In this document: positions 10,127 through 18,157 of the stretch, piece by piece
How positions within the stretch are numbered: position 1 is the stretch's first letter
Layout of the letters: the number at the start of each line of letters is the position of its first letter
NCBI GenBank assembly: GCA_026706895.1
Contig: JAPOXW010000007.1
Span: forward strand, 4,490 to 57,230
Source: Gammaproteobacteria bacterium
GTDB lineage: Bacteria > Pseudomonadota > Gammaproteobacteria > Poriferisulfidales > Poriferisulfidaceae
Length of the DNA: 52,741 bases
Direction of reading: 5' to 3'
Made by a program: the position numbers and the translations under genes
Notes under the pieces: generated by a model
Seen by the model: the letters and a program-made list of their open reading frames with translations, nothing else
Databases searched by the model: none
What the model was told of the DNA's origin: nothing

Positions 10127-10143
10127 GTATCACATCATGATAC
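10127..10143. promoter_or_regulatory. Inverted repeat, probable HigBA operator
   Basis: GTATCA-CATCA-TGATAC is a perfect 6-base inverted repeat with a 5-base spacer, ten bases upstream of the higB ATG. HigA-type repressors bind such sites. The function is inferred from symmetry and position. Confidence 0.6.
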
Positions 10144-10215
10144 TTACATCTGCAAAAGAGTGCCCCCGCACGATTCGCCCCCGCTACAATGACCTTTTGA
10201 ATCGCCCCTCGTCCG

Positions 10216-12213
10216 ATGCCCTCCCCGCGCCGCATCCTGGTCACCAGCGCCCTGCCCTACGCCAATGGGCCGATCCACCTCGGCCATTTGGTCGAGTACC
10301 TGCAGACCGACATCTGGGCGCGCTACCAGCGCCTGCGCGGCGAAGACTGCCTCTACGTCTGCGCGGACGACGCGCACGGCACGCCGATCATGCTGCTCGC
10401 GCAGCAGCGCGGCATCAGCCCGGAGCAGCTGATCGAGGAGATCGGCCGGCAGCACCGCGAGGATTTCGCTGATTTCCTGATCGATTTCGACCGATACCAC
10501 AGCACGCACAGCGAAGAAAACCGCCGGCTGTCCTGCGGCATCTTCGAGGCCCTGCTCGAGGCCGGCCACATCCGGCGCAAGACGATCTCGCAATTCTTCG
10601 ACCCGGTCGCCGGGCTGTTCCTCTCCGACCGCTACCTGCGCGGCACCTGCCCGCGCTGCGGCGCCGAAGACCAGTACGGGGATGCCTGCGAGCAGTGCGG
10701 CGCGACCTACGATTCGACCGAGCTCGGCAGCCCGCGCTCGACGCTCAGCGACGCGGCCCCGGAGTTGCGGGAGACCGAACACCTGTTCTTCCGGCTCGGC
10801 GACTTCACCGACTTCCTGAAACAGTGGGCCACGCACGGCGGCGTGCAGCCGGAAATCAAGAACAAGCTCGACGAATGGTTCGAGGCCGGGTTGCGCGACT
10901 GGGACATCAGCCGCGACGCGCCCTACTTCGGCTTCGAGATCCCGGGTTCCCCCGGCCAGTACTTCTACGTCTGGCTCGACGCCCCGATCGGCTACATGGC
11001 CAGCCACCTGGACCTGTGCCGGGAACGCGGCCTCGACTTCGACCAGTACTGGGCCGCCGACAGCGAGGTCGAGCTGTATCACTTCATCGGCAAGGACATC
11101 GCCTATTTCCACACCCTGTTCTGGCCCGCCCTGCTGCATGGTGCCGGGTACCGGACCCCGAACGCGGTGTGGTGCCATGGCTTCCTGACCATCAACGGCG
11201 AGAAAATGTCGAAGTCCACCGGCACCTTCATCGAGGCCCGCACCTACCTGCGCCACCTCGACCCGGAGCATCTGCGTTACTACTTCGCCGCCAAGCTTTC
11301 GCCCGACATCAGCGACATCAACCTCAACCTGGACGACTTCGTCACCCGGGTCAACAGCGACCAGGTCGGCAAGGTCGTCAACATCGCCAGCCGCTGCGCC
11401 GGCTTCATCGAGAAGCAGTTCGGCGGACGGCTCGCGAAGCGGCTCCCGGAACCCGCGATGTTCGAGGATTTCGCCGCAGCCGCCGACGGCCTGGCCGAAC
11501 ACTACGAGGCGCGGCGCTTCTCCCACGCCATGCGCGACATCATGGCGCTGGCCGACCGTGCCAACCAGTACCTCAGCCAGCAAAAGCCCTGGGAGACGGT
11601 GCGCGACGCCGCCACCCGCGAGCAGGCCTGGGAGGCCTGCACCCAGGGCCTCAACCTGTTCCGGGTGCTGGTCCTCTACCTGAAACCGGTGCTGCCCGCG
11701 CTGGCGGCCAAGAGCGAGGCCTTCCTCGACTGCGGCCCGCTCGACTGGGTCGCCCGCCAGACGCCGCAACTGGACTGCCCGGTCCGCCCGTTCACCCCCC
11801 TGTCCACCCGCATCGACCCGAAATCCGTACAAGCCATGATCGAAGAAACCAAATCCTCAAACGCGCCGCCGCCCGAGCCCGCGCAATCCGACACCCTTCC
11901 CTACGAAGACTTCGCCAAGGTCGATCTCCGGGTCGCCCGGGTCGCGGAGGCCCGCGAGGTCGAAGGCGCCGACCGGCTGCTGGCGCTGACCCTGGACCTC
12001 GGCGGCGAACGGCGTGAAGTCTTCGCCGGCATCCGTGCCGCCTACACGCCGGAGCAGTTGAACGGCCGCATGGTCGTGATGGTCGCCAACCTGGAGCCGC
12101 GCAAGATGCGCTTCGGGACTTCCGAAGGCATGATTCTGGCAGCGGGAGACGACGAGGGCATGTGGCTGCTGACGCTGGACGAAGGCGCGCAACCGGGCAT
12201 GAAGATCCGGTGA
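10216..12213 (+). CDS. metG: Methionyl-tRNA synthetase
   Basis: 665 residues, class I synthetase of the long (E. coli-like) type. The HIGH motif is HLGH at 21-24 ([17 protein letters not shown]), the zinc knuckle is [17 protein letters not shown], and KMSKS is in [13 protein letters not shown]. The last ~100 residues ([20 protein letters not shown] onward) form the Trbp111-like tRNA-binding and dimerisation domain, joined by an Ala/Pro-rich linker. A TACAAT -10-like hexamer lies about 30 bases upstream. It charges tRNA(Met) in the cytoplasm. Confidence 0.98.
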   Translation: MPSPRRILVTSALPYANGPIHLGHLVEYLQTDIWARYQRLRGEDCLYVCADDAHGTPIMLLAQQRGISPEQLIEEIGRQHREDFADFLIDFDRYHSTHSEENRRLSCGIFEALLEAGHIRRKTISQFFDPVAGLFLSDRYLRGTCPRCGAEDQYGDACEQCGATYDSTELGSPRSTLSDAAPELRETEHLFFRLGDFTDFLKQWATHGGVQPEIKNKLDEWFEAGLRDWDISRDAPYFGFEIPGSPGQYFYVWLDAPIGYMASHLDLCRERGLDFDQYWAADSEVELYHFIGKDIAYFHTLFWPALLHGAGYRTPNAVWCHGFLTINGEKMSKSTGTFIEARTYLRHLDPEHLRYYFAAKLSPDISDINLNLDDFVTRVNSDQVGKVVNIASRCAGFIEKQFGGRLAKRLPEPAMFEDFAAAADGLAEHYEARRFSHAMRDIMALADRANQYLSQQKPWETVRDAATREQAWEACTQGLNLFRVLVLYLKPVLPALAAKSEAFLDCGPLDWVARQTPQLDCPVRPFTPLSTRIDPKSVQAMIEETKSSNAPPPEPAQSDTLPYEDFAKVDLRVARVAEAREVEGADRLLALTLDLGGERREVFAGIRAAYTPEQLNGRMVVMVANLEPRKMRFGTSEGMILAAGDDEGMWLLTLDEGAQPGMKIR

Positions 12214-12614
12214 GCGCCAGCCAGGTCGCCTGGATCGCCCAAGCGCAGTGCGTGGGCTGCGCCCTGTGCATCGAAGCCTGCCCGTTCGATGCCATTGCCG
12301 GTCTCGCGCAGAAGACCCATCGCATACTCCCGAACCTGTGTACGGAATGCGCCCTGTGCCTTCCGGCCTGCCCCGTCGATTGCATCTCCCTGCGACCGGA
12401 CCCGGAGCACCCGCCCCGCGATCACGGCTACCGCCTCCAGGCCCGCAACCGGGCCCGGCAACGCCTGCAGCGCCTGGCCGTGCTGCGCGACGCGCATGAG
12501 CGACAGGTGCAAGCGGCGCACGCCCGATTCCGCGACGGCAGCAGCGAGGCGCGGCAAGCCGCCATCCGGGAGGCCGTCGGCCGTGCGCTCGGCCGCACGG
12601 TACCGCCCCGCTGA
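12210..12614 (+). CDS. Two-[4Fe-4S] ferredoxin, RnfB-like, short form
   Basis: 134 residues. Two cysteine sets, Cys14/17/20/24 and Cys44/47/50/54, fit two [4Fe-4S] clusters, each closed by CP. The sequence around them resembles the ferredoxin part of RnfB, but the N-terminal membrane anchor and the Cys-rich extra domain of RnfB are absent and no other rnf gene is present. The remaining ~70 residues are a basic helix. The GTG start overlaps the metG stop (GTGA); a longer frame read from metG was rejected. Its stop overlaps the nth ATG by one base, so it may serve or have been kept with nth. Confidence 0.85.
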   Translation: MSASQVAWIAQAQCVGCALCIEACPFDAIAGLAQKTHRILPNLCTECALCLPACPVDCISLRPDPEHPPRDHGYRLQARNRARQRLQRLAVLRDAHERQVQAAHARFRDGSSEARQAAIREAVGRALGRTVPPR

Positions 12615-13255
12615 TGGACACGCGCCGGTGCGCGCGGATTTTTCGCCGCTTCCGGAAACTGCGCCCGGAGCCGACCACCGAACTGCGTTACCGCAACGCG
12701 TTCGAATTGCTCGTCGCCGTCATCCTGTCCGCCCAGTGCACGGATGTCGCGGTCAACAAGGCGACGCGAAAACTGTTTGCCCGCGCACGCACCCCGAAAT
12801 CCATCCTGGCGCTCGGCGTCGCCGGCCTCAAGCCCTACATCCGCTCCATCGGCCTGCACAACAGCAAGGCCGCCAACATCATCGCCACCTGCCGCACATT
12901 GATCGAGCAGCACGGCGGGCGGGTCCCGCGGACCCGCGAGGCCCTGCAGGCGCTGCCCGGCGTCGGGCGGAAGACCGCGAACGTGATTCTCAACACCGCG
13001 TTCGGCGAGCCCGTGATCGCGGTGGACACCCACATCTTCCGGGTCAGCAACCGGATCGGCATCGCCCCCGGGCGGACCGTGCGCGAAGTGGAGGACGGCC
13101 TGATGCGGCGGGTCCCGCGGGCGTTCCTCAAGGATGCCCACCACTGGCTGATCCTGCATGGCCGCTATACCTGCACCGCACGCAATCCGAAGTGCCCGGA
13201 ATGCGGGATTTCCGACCTGTGCGAGTGGCCCGGGCGCATGAAAAAGTTGCAATAG
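12614..13255 (+). CDS. nth: Endonuclease III (DNA glycosylase/AP lyase)
   Basis: 213 residues. The helix-hairpin-helix LPGVGRKTANVIL contains catalytic Lys120, and Asp138 is in VIAVDTHIFRVS. The [4Fe-4S] ligands are Cys187, Cys194, Cys197 and Cys203. All six positions have the same numbers as in the E. coli enzyme. It removes oxidised pyrimidines in base excision repair. It is translationally coupled to the ferredoxin gene just upstream. Confidence 0.98.
   Translation: MDTRRCARIFRRFRKLRPEPTTELRYRNAFELLVAVILSAQCTDVAVNKATRKLFARARTPKSILALGVAGLKPYIRSIGLHNSKAANIIATCRTLIEQHGGRVPRTREALQALPGVGRKTANVILNTAFGEPVIAVDTHIFRVSNRIGIAPGRTVREVEDGLMRRVPRAFLKDAHHWLILHGRYTCTARNPKCPECGISDLCEWPGRMKKLQ
13171..13227 (+). 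repeat. Donor copy of a 57-base repeat inside nth
   Basis: These 57 bases encode nth residues of about 187-204, the iron-sulfur loop. They recur at 14006-14062 with four mismatches by my alignment, in the same orientation, about 840 bases downstream in non-coding sequence. Confidence 0.85.
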
Positions 13256-13323
13256 ATTTTTAGGAATAATGTATAAATAATTGATTGTAAACATTATTAC
13301 TATATCGAATAGATTTACTCGAT

Positions 13324-13566
13324 CTAGTGAAACATGCGTTGGCGGACCCAAACGAATGCAGGCTGAGCGGTCGGGCGGCAGACAGGCTTTGCCGGCGCAC
13401 GGGATTTGATTCCGGGCGCGAACGCATCGAGCATCTTTTCGTGCTTTACGAGGAAATGGGCTTGCCCCTTGCAGCAGCTAAGAGACGGCAACCCGGCAAG
13501 AAGAAGCGCGGCGGATAACAGCATCGTCCTCGTGCCCCATGCGCACAGGCATGCCAGCAGTCTCAC
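13324..13566 (-). CDS. Doubtful 80-residue ORF with signal-like N-terminus
   Basis: The frame starts with GTG and opens with a hydrophobic stretch, TMLLSAALLLAGLPSLSCC, that resembles a lipoprotein or Sec signal with a lipobox-like LPSLSC. The remainder has no family I recognise and no clear ribosome site precedes it. It may be a small secreted protein, a remnant, or chance. Confidence 0.2.
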   Translation of the reverse strand: MRLLACLCAWGTRTMLLSAALLLAGLPSLSCCKGQAHFLVKHEKMLDAFAPGIKSRAPAKPVCRPTAQPAFVWVRQRMFH

Positions 13567-14005
13567 GAGGGATTATCGGCCACAATCGACCGGTCGGGTA
13601 TGTGCTACACTCTCGCGCAAAGTGGCGCGGGAAGGTGGTGAGCATGACTGCTCGTAATCTGGGCACCCGCGCCGCTTTTCGTCGACCGTAACCTGATCCA
13701 AACCGAAGCCGGCCCTGTCCGTGCCGATGCACAAACCGAAGTGACGCACCACTCCGCGACAGCCTGCGAAGGCTGATTTAGAGAAAAACTTAAATTGGCG
13801 GGATGAAGCCTCGTCGACCGCTTCACAATTGGCAGCGGTATTGCCCGCCATGACCGATCAGGAGTCGATGGCGGGGTCACTGGGATTGAAATGGCTCTCG
13901 AAAGGGTCCAGACGTGTGTCTCCATCTGATTTTGCCTGCTGTCTGATGATGCTCGGGTCATTTCCTCGGGACGCCGCCGCGGCTCAGCCAGTACGGGTGC
14001 CACAC

Positions 14006-14062
14006 CTGCACCGCACGCAATCCAAAGAACCCGGAAGGCGGGATTTCCGACCTGTGCGAGTG
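14006..14062 (+). pseudogene. Orphan fragment of an nth 3' end
   Basis: The stretch matches nth 13171-13227 at 53 of 57 bases. Two of the substitutions hit a Cys codon region, so the Fe-S loop is no longer intact, and no start or upstream nth sequence accompanies it. It looks like a decayed partial duplication, or one copy of a small repeat that matches the nth end. Confidence 0.65.
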
Positions 14063-14119
14063 ACTTCAACGGCGCATCTGAGGCCGGATCCGGCCTGAGG
14101 GAAATGCCTCTGTCCGGGG

Positions 14120-14161
14120 GGAACCAAAATGCAATTTTTCCGTCATGTGGTCTGCTACAAT
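14120..14161 (+). promoter_or_regulatory. Promoter region of hvfA: ECF-type and sigma70-like elements
   Basis: GGAACC (14120-14125), 15 bases, then CGTC (14141-14144) fits the -35/-10 pattern of many ECF sigma factors. A separate TACAAT at 14156-14161 could be a sigma70 -10 but has a poor -35. The hvfA ATG follows 65 bases after CGTC. Bufferin-type operons are known in other proteobacteria to be ECF-sigma controlled, which supports the first reading. No ECF sigma gene is in this window. Confidence 0.5.
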
Positions 14162-14208
14162 CAGGCAAACAGTTTCTGTCCCCCATTCATCAAGGAGTAC
14201 CTGACACT

Positions 14209-14565
14209 ATGAACCAGAAAGATCTCAATCCCATCGCCTTGGCCTTGGGCATCACGGGTGCACTGGCGTGTTCCAGCGCCGTCGCCGCCGACAATCCTTT
14301 CAGCCTGACCGAACTGTCCTCGAGCCACATGGTCGCCGGGTCACATGGCGAAGGTAATTGTGGCGAAGGCAAGTGTGGTGAAGGCAAGTGCGGAGAGGAT
14401 GCCGAGGATGCAGCCGCTGAGGGTGAAGCCCCGGCCGAAGAAGGAGCTGAAGGGGAAGCAGCGGAAGAAGGCAAGTGCGGTGAAGGCAAATGCGGCGAGG
14501 GCAAGTGCGGCGGTGATGCCGAAGAAGCTTCTGAGGGCGAGGCAGCCGAAGGCGCAAGCGAGTAA
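14209..14565 (+). CDS. hvfA: HvfA/bufferin-type metallophore RiPP precursor
   Basis: 118 residues. A Sec signal peptide (about 1-27, ending SSAVAA) precedes an acidic, Ala/Glu-rich mature part with two triplets of EGxCG units: Cys51, Cys56, Cys61 and Cys90, Cys95, Cys100. In HvfA and bufferins the Cys in EGKCG is converted by the MNIO partner to a copper-binding oxazolone/thioamide or related group; here that follows from the family and the complete neighbouring hvfB/hvfC. AAGGAG lies 11 bases before the ATG. An upstream in-frame ATG is rejected because the signal peptide begins at this one. Confidence 0.92.
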   Translation: MNQKDLNPIALALGITGALACSSAVAADNPFSLTELSSSHMVAGSHGEGNCGEGKCGEGKCGEDAEDAAAEGEAPAEEGAEGEAAEEGKCGEGKCGEGKCGGDAEEASEGEAAEGASE

Positions 14566-14566
14566 C

Positions 14567-14582
14567 GCCCGAATTGCCGGGC
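14567..14582 (+). promoter_or_regulatory. Short hairpin after hvfA, possible attenuator
   Basis: GCCCG-AATTGC-CGGGC directly follows the hvfA stop and has no U-run. It could protect or partly terminate the message so that precursor outnumbers the downstream enzymes. This is weak evidence. Confidence 0.35.
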
Positions 14583-14701
14583 GCGCAAAGTGCCCGCAAC
14601 CGGACTCCCGGAGGGCGCGGACCGAATCCGAGCCCTTCGGGATTTATCCCGCTGGACGGCACCGGCCTAATGCCGCCCGGCTATGAACGAGGGCCTGCGC
14701 C

Positions 14702-15322
14702 ATGAGCCTGATCCGCTGCGCCTGCCGCGCTTATCACTCTCTCGAACGGCTGCAGCCGCTTGACTTCCTGCCGCCGCTGCTGCTGCGCCTGTACCTGGCC
14801 CCGATCTTCATCGAGGCAGGCTCCCGAAAACTGGATCTTCCGAGCCTGTTGCCGAACGCCGGCACCGTGCAATGGTTCGAGTACGGCCTGGGGCTGCCGT
14901 TCCCGGCCCTGATGGCCGCCTTGGCCGGGTGGGCCGAACTGTTCGGCGGCCTTCTGCTGCTGATCGGGCTCGCCACGCGCTGGATGAGCATCCCCCTGAT
15001 GGTCACCATGCTGGTCGCCGCCTTTGCCGTGCACTGGAAGAACGGCTGGCTCGCCATCGCCACCGGCAGCGGTTTCTTCGCCACCGAGCGCACCGCCGAA
15101 GCCGTCGAACGGCTGCAGGTCGCCAAATCCATCCTGCGCGAGGACGGCGACTACGCCTGGCTGACCGAGCACGGCAGCCTGGTCATGCTGAACAACGGCA
15201 TCGAATTCGCGGCCACCTACTTCATCATGCTGCTGACCCTGTTCTTCATCGGTGCGGGACGCTACGTCAGCCTGGACTACTGGATCTCGAGGTCCTGCCG
15301 AAATGCCTGCCCGACCGAGTGA
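14702..15322 (+). CDS. DoxX-family membrane protein
   Basis: 206 residues with four membrane helices (about 22-40, 63-88, 95-110 and 165-185). The pattern [19 protein letters not shown] and [20 protein letters not shown] is typical of DoxX. Such proteins are regular companions of HvfABC and bufferin operons, where a redox or electron-transfer role in the inner membrane is suspected but not shown. The C-terminal end overlaps hvfB by 20 bases. Confidence 0.9.
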   Translation: MSLIRCACRAYHSLERLQPLDFLPPLLLRLYLAPIFIEAGSRKLDLPSLLPNAGTVQWFEYGLGLPFPALMAALAGWAELFGGLLLLIGLATRWMSIPLMVTMLVAAFAVHWKNGWLAIATGSGFFATERTAEAVERLQVAKSILREDGDYAWLTEHGSLVMLNNGIEFAATYFIMLLTLFFIGAGRYVSLDYWISRSCRNACPTE

Positions 15323-16148
15323 AATGCCGCGCCCGCGCAGTTCCGGCCTGGGCCTGCGCCGCGACATCCTGAACGAATTCCTCCGCTTCGAGGACGGCGC
15401 GATCGACTTCTTCGAGGTCGCCCCCGAGAACTGGATCGGCCTCGGCGGTTCCCTGAAATCCCGTTTCGACGAACTCGCCGAGCGCTATCCCGTCACGACG
15501 CACGGCCTGTCCCTGTCGCTTGGCGGCCCGGCCCCGCTGGACCGTGAACTGCTTGAGGGCATCCGCGGCTTCCTGGACGATTACGGCATCGGCCTGTACA
15601 GCGAACACCTGAGTTACTGCTCGGATCACGCGCAGCTCTACGACCTCGCGCCGATCCCGTTCACGGAAGAGGCCGTGCATTACGTCGCCGGGCGGATTCG
15701 CGAAGTGCAGCAAACGCTGGACCGCCAGATCCTGATCGAGAATGTCTCCTACTATGCCGCGCCGGGCAAGCAGATGGAGGAGATCGACTTCGTCCGGGAC
15801 GTGCTCGAGGAGGCCGACTGCCTGATGCTGCTGGACGTCAACAACGTCTACGTCAATTCAGTGAACCACGGCTATTCCCCGCGCGCCTACCTGGACGCAT
15901 TGCCTGCCGAACGGGTGGCGTATTTCCACATCGCCGGCCACTACAACGAGGCCAAGGACCTGATTATCGACACGCACGGCGCCGACGTGATCGAGCCGGT
16001 CTGGGATCTCCTGGATCACGCGTACGGACGCTTCGGCCCACTGCCGACCCTGCTCGAGCGCGACTTCAATTTCCCGCCGATCGATCAACTGCTCGGGGAA
16101 GTCCGGCGCATCCGCGACCGCCAGGCCCAGGCACCCCGTTCCGCCTGA
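15303..16148 (+). CDS. hvfB: MNIO (DUF692) RiPP-modifying iron oxygenase HvfB
   Basis: 281 residues with the TIM-barrel metal site of multinuclear non-heme iron oxidases: His67 (TTHGLSL), His102 (YSEHLSY), Glu146 (LIENVSYY), Asp178 ([10 protein letters not shown]), His189 (NSVNHG), His213 (HIAGHYNE), Asp223/His225 (IDTHGADV) and Glu252 (LERDFNFP). The enzyme modifies the Cys in EGxCG units of HvfA. I start at ATG 15303 because GAGGT lies 9 bases upstream; ATG 15324, just after the doxX stop, is an alternative. Confidence 0.94.
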   Translation: MPARPSEMPRPRSSGLGLRRDILNEFLRFEDGAIDFFEVAPENWIGLGGSLKSRFDELAERYPVTTHGLSLSLGGPAPLDRELLEGIRGFLDDYGIGLYSEHLSYCSDHAQLYDLAPIPFTEEAVHYVAGRIREVQQTLDRQILIENVSYYAAPGKQMEEIDFVRDVLEEADCLMLLDVNNVYVNSVNHGYSPRAYLDALPAERVAYFHIAGHYNEAKDLIIDTHGADVIEPVWDLLDHAYGRFGPLPTLLERDFNFPPIDQLLGEVRRIRDRQAQAPRSA

Positions 16149-16152
16149 CGCA

Positions 16153-16932
16153 ATGGCCGCGCGACCCGACTTCCAGCGCGTCCAGGAAGAGTTCTGCGCA
16201 CACCTGCGCGACCCGCGCCACAACCCCCGCCCGGCCGACGTCGAGGAGCGGCGCATGGCCGTCTACCGCGACCTCTTCTTCAAGAACATCCAAGGGTTCG
16301 TCGAGCGTTCGTTCCCCGTGACCGCCCAACTGCTCGAACCGGATGCGCTGCGCGAACTGTCCTACGCCTTTTTCTCGCAGCACGGCTGCCGCACCCCGTA
16401 TTTTCACAAGATCGGACAGGAATTCGTCGACTACCTCTCCCGGGAACACGTCCCCGAGCCCGGCGCCCCCCCCTTCCTGGCGGAACTCGCCCACTACGAA
16501 TGGATCGACGTCAAGATCCGGCTCAGCGACGAGACCACCCCGCACGATCCGGAACGGATCGACCCCGACGGCGACTTGCTGGATTGTCCCGCGGTCCTGT
16601 CTCCAGCCTCGGAGCTCTGCGTCTACGCGTACCCGGTGCACCGCATCAACCCGGACTTCCAGCCGCAGCGGAAATCCGAGATCCCGACCTTCCTGTTTGT
16701 TTTCCGCAATCCCGCCGGAAAGGTCCGGTCCATGGAACTCAACCCGGTGGCCGCCCGGCTGATTGCCCTGCTGAAGGATCAACCCGCCACGCCGGCCCGG
16801 TCTCACCTTGAGAGGATTGCCGCCGAACTTGAACGGGACACCCCCGAAGCCGTGGTGGACGGCGGCCTGGAGATTTTGGAACGGTTGCGCAAGCGTGGCG
16901 CCGTCCTCGGCGTGCTGAAGCCCGAATCCTGA
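16153..16932 (+). CDS. hvfC: HvfC (DUF2063) partner protein of the MNIO
   Basis: 259 residues. The N-terminal half carries the DUF2063 pattern (FCAHLRDPRHNPRP, ERRMAVYRDLFFKNIQGFVE, SFPVTAQLLEPDALRELSYAFF, PYFHKIGQEFVDYL). The C-terminal half resembles a winged-helix/peptide-binding domain. HvfC-type proteins form a complex with the MNIO and present the precursor to it. It follows hvfB by four bases. The last 130 bases are overlapped on the opposite strand by a regulator-like gene. Confidence 0.92.
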   Translation: MAARPDFQRVQEEFCAHLRDPRHNPRPADVEERRMAVYRDLFFKNIQGFVERSFPVTAQLLEPDALRELSYAFFSQHGCRTPYFHKIGQEFVDYLSREHVPEPGAPPFLAELAHYEWIDVKIRLSDETTPHDPERIDPDGDLLDCPAVLSPASELCVYAYPVHRINPDFQPQRKSEIPTFLFVFRNPAGKVRSMELNPVAARLIALLKDQPATPARSHLERIAAELERDTPEAVVDGGLEILERLRKRGAVLGVLKPES

Positions 16933-17801
16933 ACCGCCACTAAGCGTTTCTCCGGCACGCCCGCGAACCGCCGGAATTCCCGCTTCCCGTTCAGCCACTC
17001 CTGAATCAGGATCCAGATCTCCCGCAGCGAAACCTTCCGCTCAAGGCTTTCGTAGATCGCCAGGAAAAAGCCCGGCTGGCACAGCGGATCGACACCCTCG
17101 TCATAGCTCTGGTAGCGGCGCACGAACTCCTCGTAAAGAAGATATTGCAGGTCTTCCGACAGGACCCGGGGACGCCCGCGGCACTGCCGGCCGTGCATCT
17201 CGCGTGCCGCCGCGTACAACTCGCAGCTCATGCCGTAATAGCGCGTCATCAGATCCCGCGGCGCGCCTGCGCGGATCAGTTCCGCGCACTGGCCGATCCA
17301 GCGGGCGGAGGCAATCGCCGTATCGATCGACTGTTCCAAGATCTTGTTGTTGATTTCCACGGTAGTGAAAAACCAGAGATACCGGGCCAGTTTCTGAAGC
17401 TCCACCCAAGGACGCAGGCTGATGAATTCCGCCTGCTCCGGCTCGAGTCCGATCTCGGCCAACGCCTGCTGCTCGCTGTGGCGGTACAGGGTGATGATGT
17501 GATTGAACACATGCAGGCAGAGATCGACCTCCTTGGTCTTGGACCGGGAACCGCTGAGGGAAACGGGATCCTCGACAACCAGGCGGTAACATTTCTCCAG
17601 GCTCCTGAACTGCAGCCTGAAGATGGCGAAACGCCCGGCAATGCTGCTGAGCGTGTTGCTTTCAAATGCAGAGAGCCTGCTGATTCGGCGCGCCTGCCCG
17701 GGGTCGATACTCAGGACATCCAGAGCCGCCCTGTCGTCATCGTGATAACAGCGCGAAATGTAACTGATCAGGGCAAAACTTGAGGAGTTTTTTATTTTCA
17801 T
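16803..17801 (-). CDS. FlhD/FlhC-like regulator, two-domain protein (tentative)
   Basis: 332 residues. The first ~65 residues (SSSFALISYISRCYHDDDRA, then DVLSIDPGQARRISRLSAFE) resemble FlhD and FlhD-like proteins of mobile elements. A second stretch (about 180-275: CAELIRAGAPRDLMTRYYGM onward, ending SLREIWILIQEWL) resembles the N-terminal domain of FlhC. This is pattern matching by eye. No zinc-binding Cys cluster of FlhC is present. GGAG sits well before the ATG. The last ~43 residues are Ser/Arg/Pro-rich because they are read antisense to the end of hvfC. The target is unknown. Confidence 0.55.
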   Translation of the reverse strand: MKIKNSSSFALISYISRCYHDDDRAALDVLSIDPGQARRISRLSAFESNTLSSIAGRFAIFRLQFRSLEKCYRLVVEDPVSLSGSRSKTKEVDLCLHVFNHIITLYRHSEQQALAEIGLEPEQAEFISLRPWVELQKLARYLWFFTTVEINNKILEQSIDTAIASARWIGQCAELIRAGAPRDLMTRYYGMSCELYAAAREMHGRQCRGRPRVLSEDLQYLLYEEFVRRYQSYDEGVDPLCQPGFFLAIYESLERKVSLREIWILIQEWLNGKREFRRFAGVPEKRLVAVQDSGFSTPRTAPRLRNRSKISRPPSTTASGVSRSSSAAILSR

Positions 17802-18157
17802 TATTCCGTCTCCGTCCCCAGGCTCCGCCTCCCATCTCATACTGCTCAGCACGGCTGGGAACCCCCCGCCGGGTGATATCGAGAATCGGCAGACGCCGGG
17901 ATGTTTGGGAAAGGATCAACCGGAGACGAGGGGTTGCCCTCATGCCCGGCCGGCCGGCACTGCCACTTTTTCGCCTTTCCGTGCCAGCCAATACCGCAAG
18001 CCGCCAAAACACTTCCCTGTGTAAAGAAGAACGCATGGGTCTTGGTCCCGTCTTGACGATGCTGGGCGCATCTTCGAAAAAATATACACCATGAAAGGTG
18101 ATTGTCAAGATTATTGATTTATAAGGGGTTTACAGGTGTCTTTCGGTGTCATATCTG
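17802..18157. other. Long leader/intergenic region before the FlhD-like gene
   Basis: About 356 bases. I see no gene here. It contains a good leftward promoter (18081-18108) and then roughly 270 bases of untranslated leader with a GGCCGGCCGG block near 17946. The leader might hold regulatory structure or a small RNA, but nothing is recognisable. Confidence 0.5.
18081..18108 (-). promoter_or_regulatory. Sigma70 promoter, TTGACA-N16-TATATT
   Basis: On the minus strand a perfect TTGACA (18103-18108) is followed after 16 bases by TATATT (18081-18086). Transcription would start near 18074 and run toward the FlhD-like gene. It lies just after the coq7 stop. Confidence 0.7.

Larger units (their letters stand above)
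13256..14208. other. Gene-poor region between nth and the hvf operon
   Basis: About 950 bases without a confident gene. Contents seen: an AT-rich block at 13255-13325 with an inverted repeat AATAATGT/ACATTATT (13265-13272 and 13291-13298); a weak leftward ORF (13324-13566); the nth-like fragment (14006-14062); and the promoter candidates for hvfA (14120-14161). The mixed composition suggests remnants of rearrangement. Confidence 0.6.

Noticed and set aside
10144..11832. 562-codon open frame on the minus strand opposite metG
   Set aside because: It is antisense to a certain metG, Val/Glu/Arg-rich with no domain, and explained by high GC at third positions.
14337..14510. GAAGGCAAGTGC-type DNA repeats considered as a CRISPR or tandem repeat array
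   Set aside because: They are codons of the EGKCG units in hvfA; no spacers or cas genes exist.
17737..18108. 123-codon leftward frame in the leader of the FlhD-like gene
   Set aside because: It lacks a ribosome site, begins inside the promoter and overlaps the better-supported gene in another frame.
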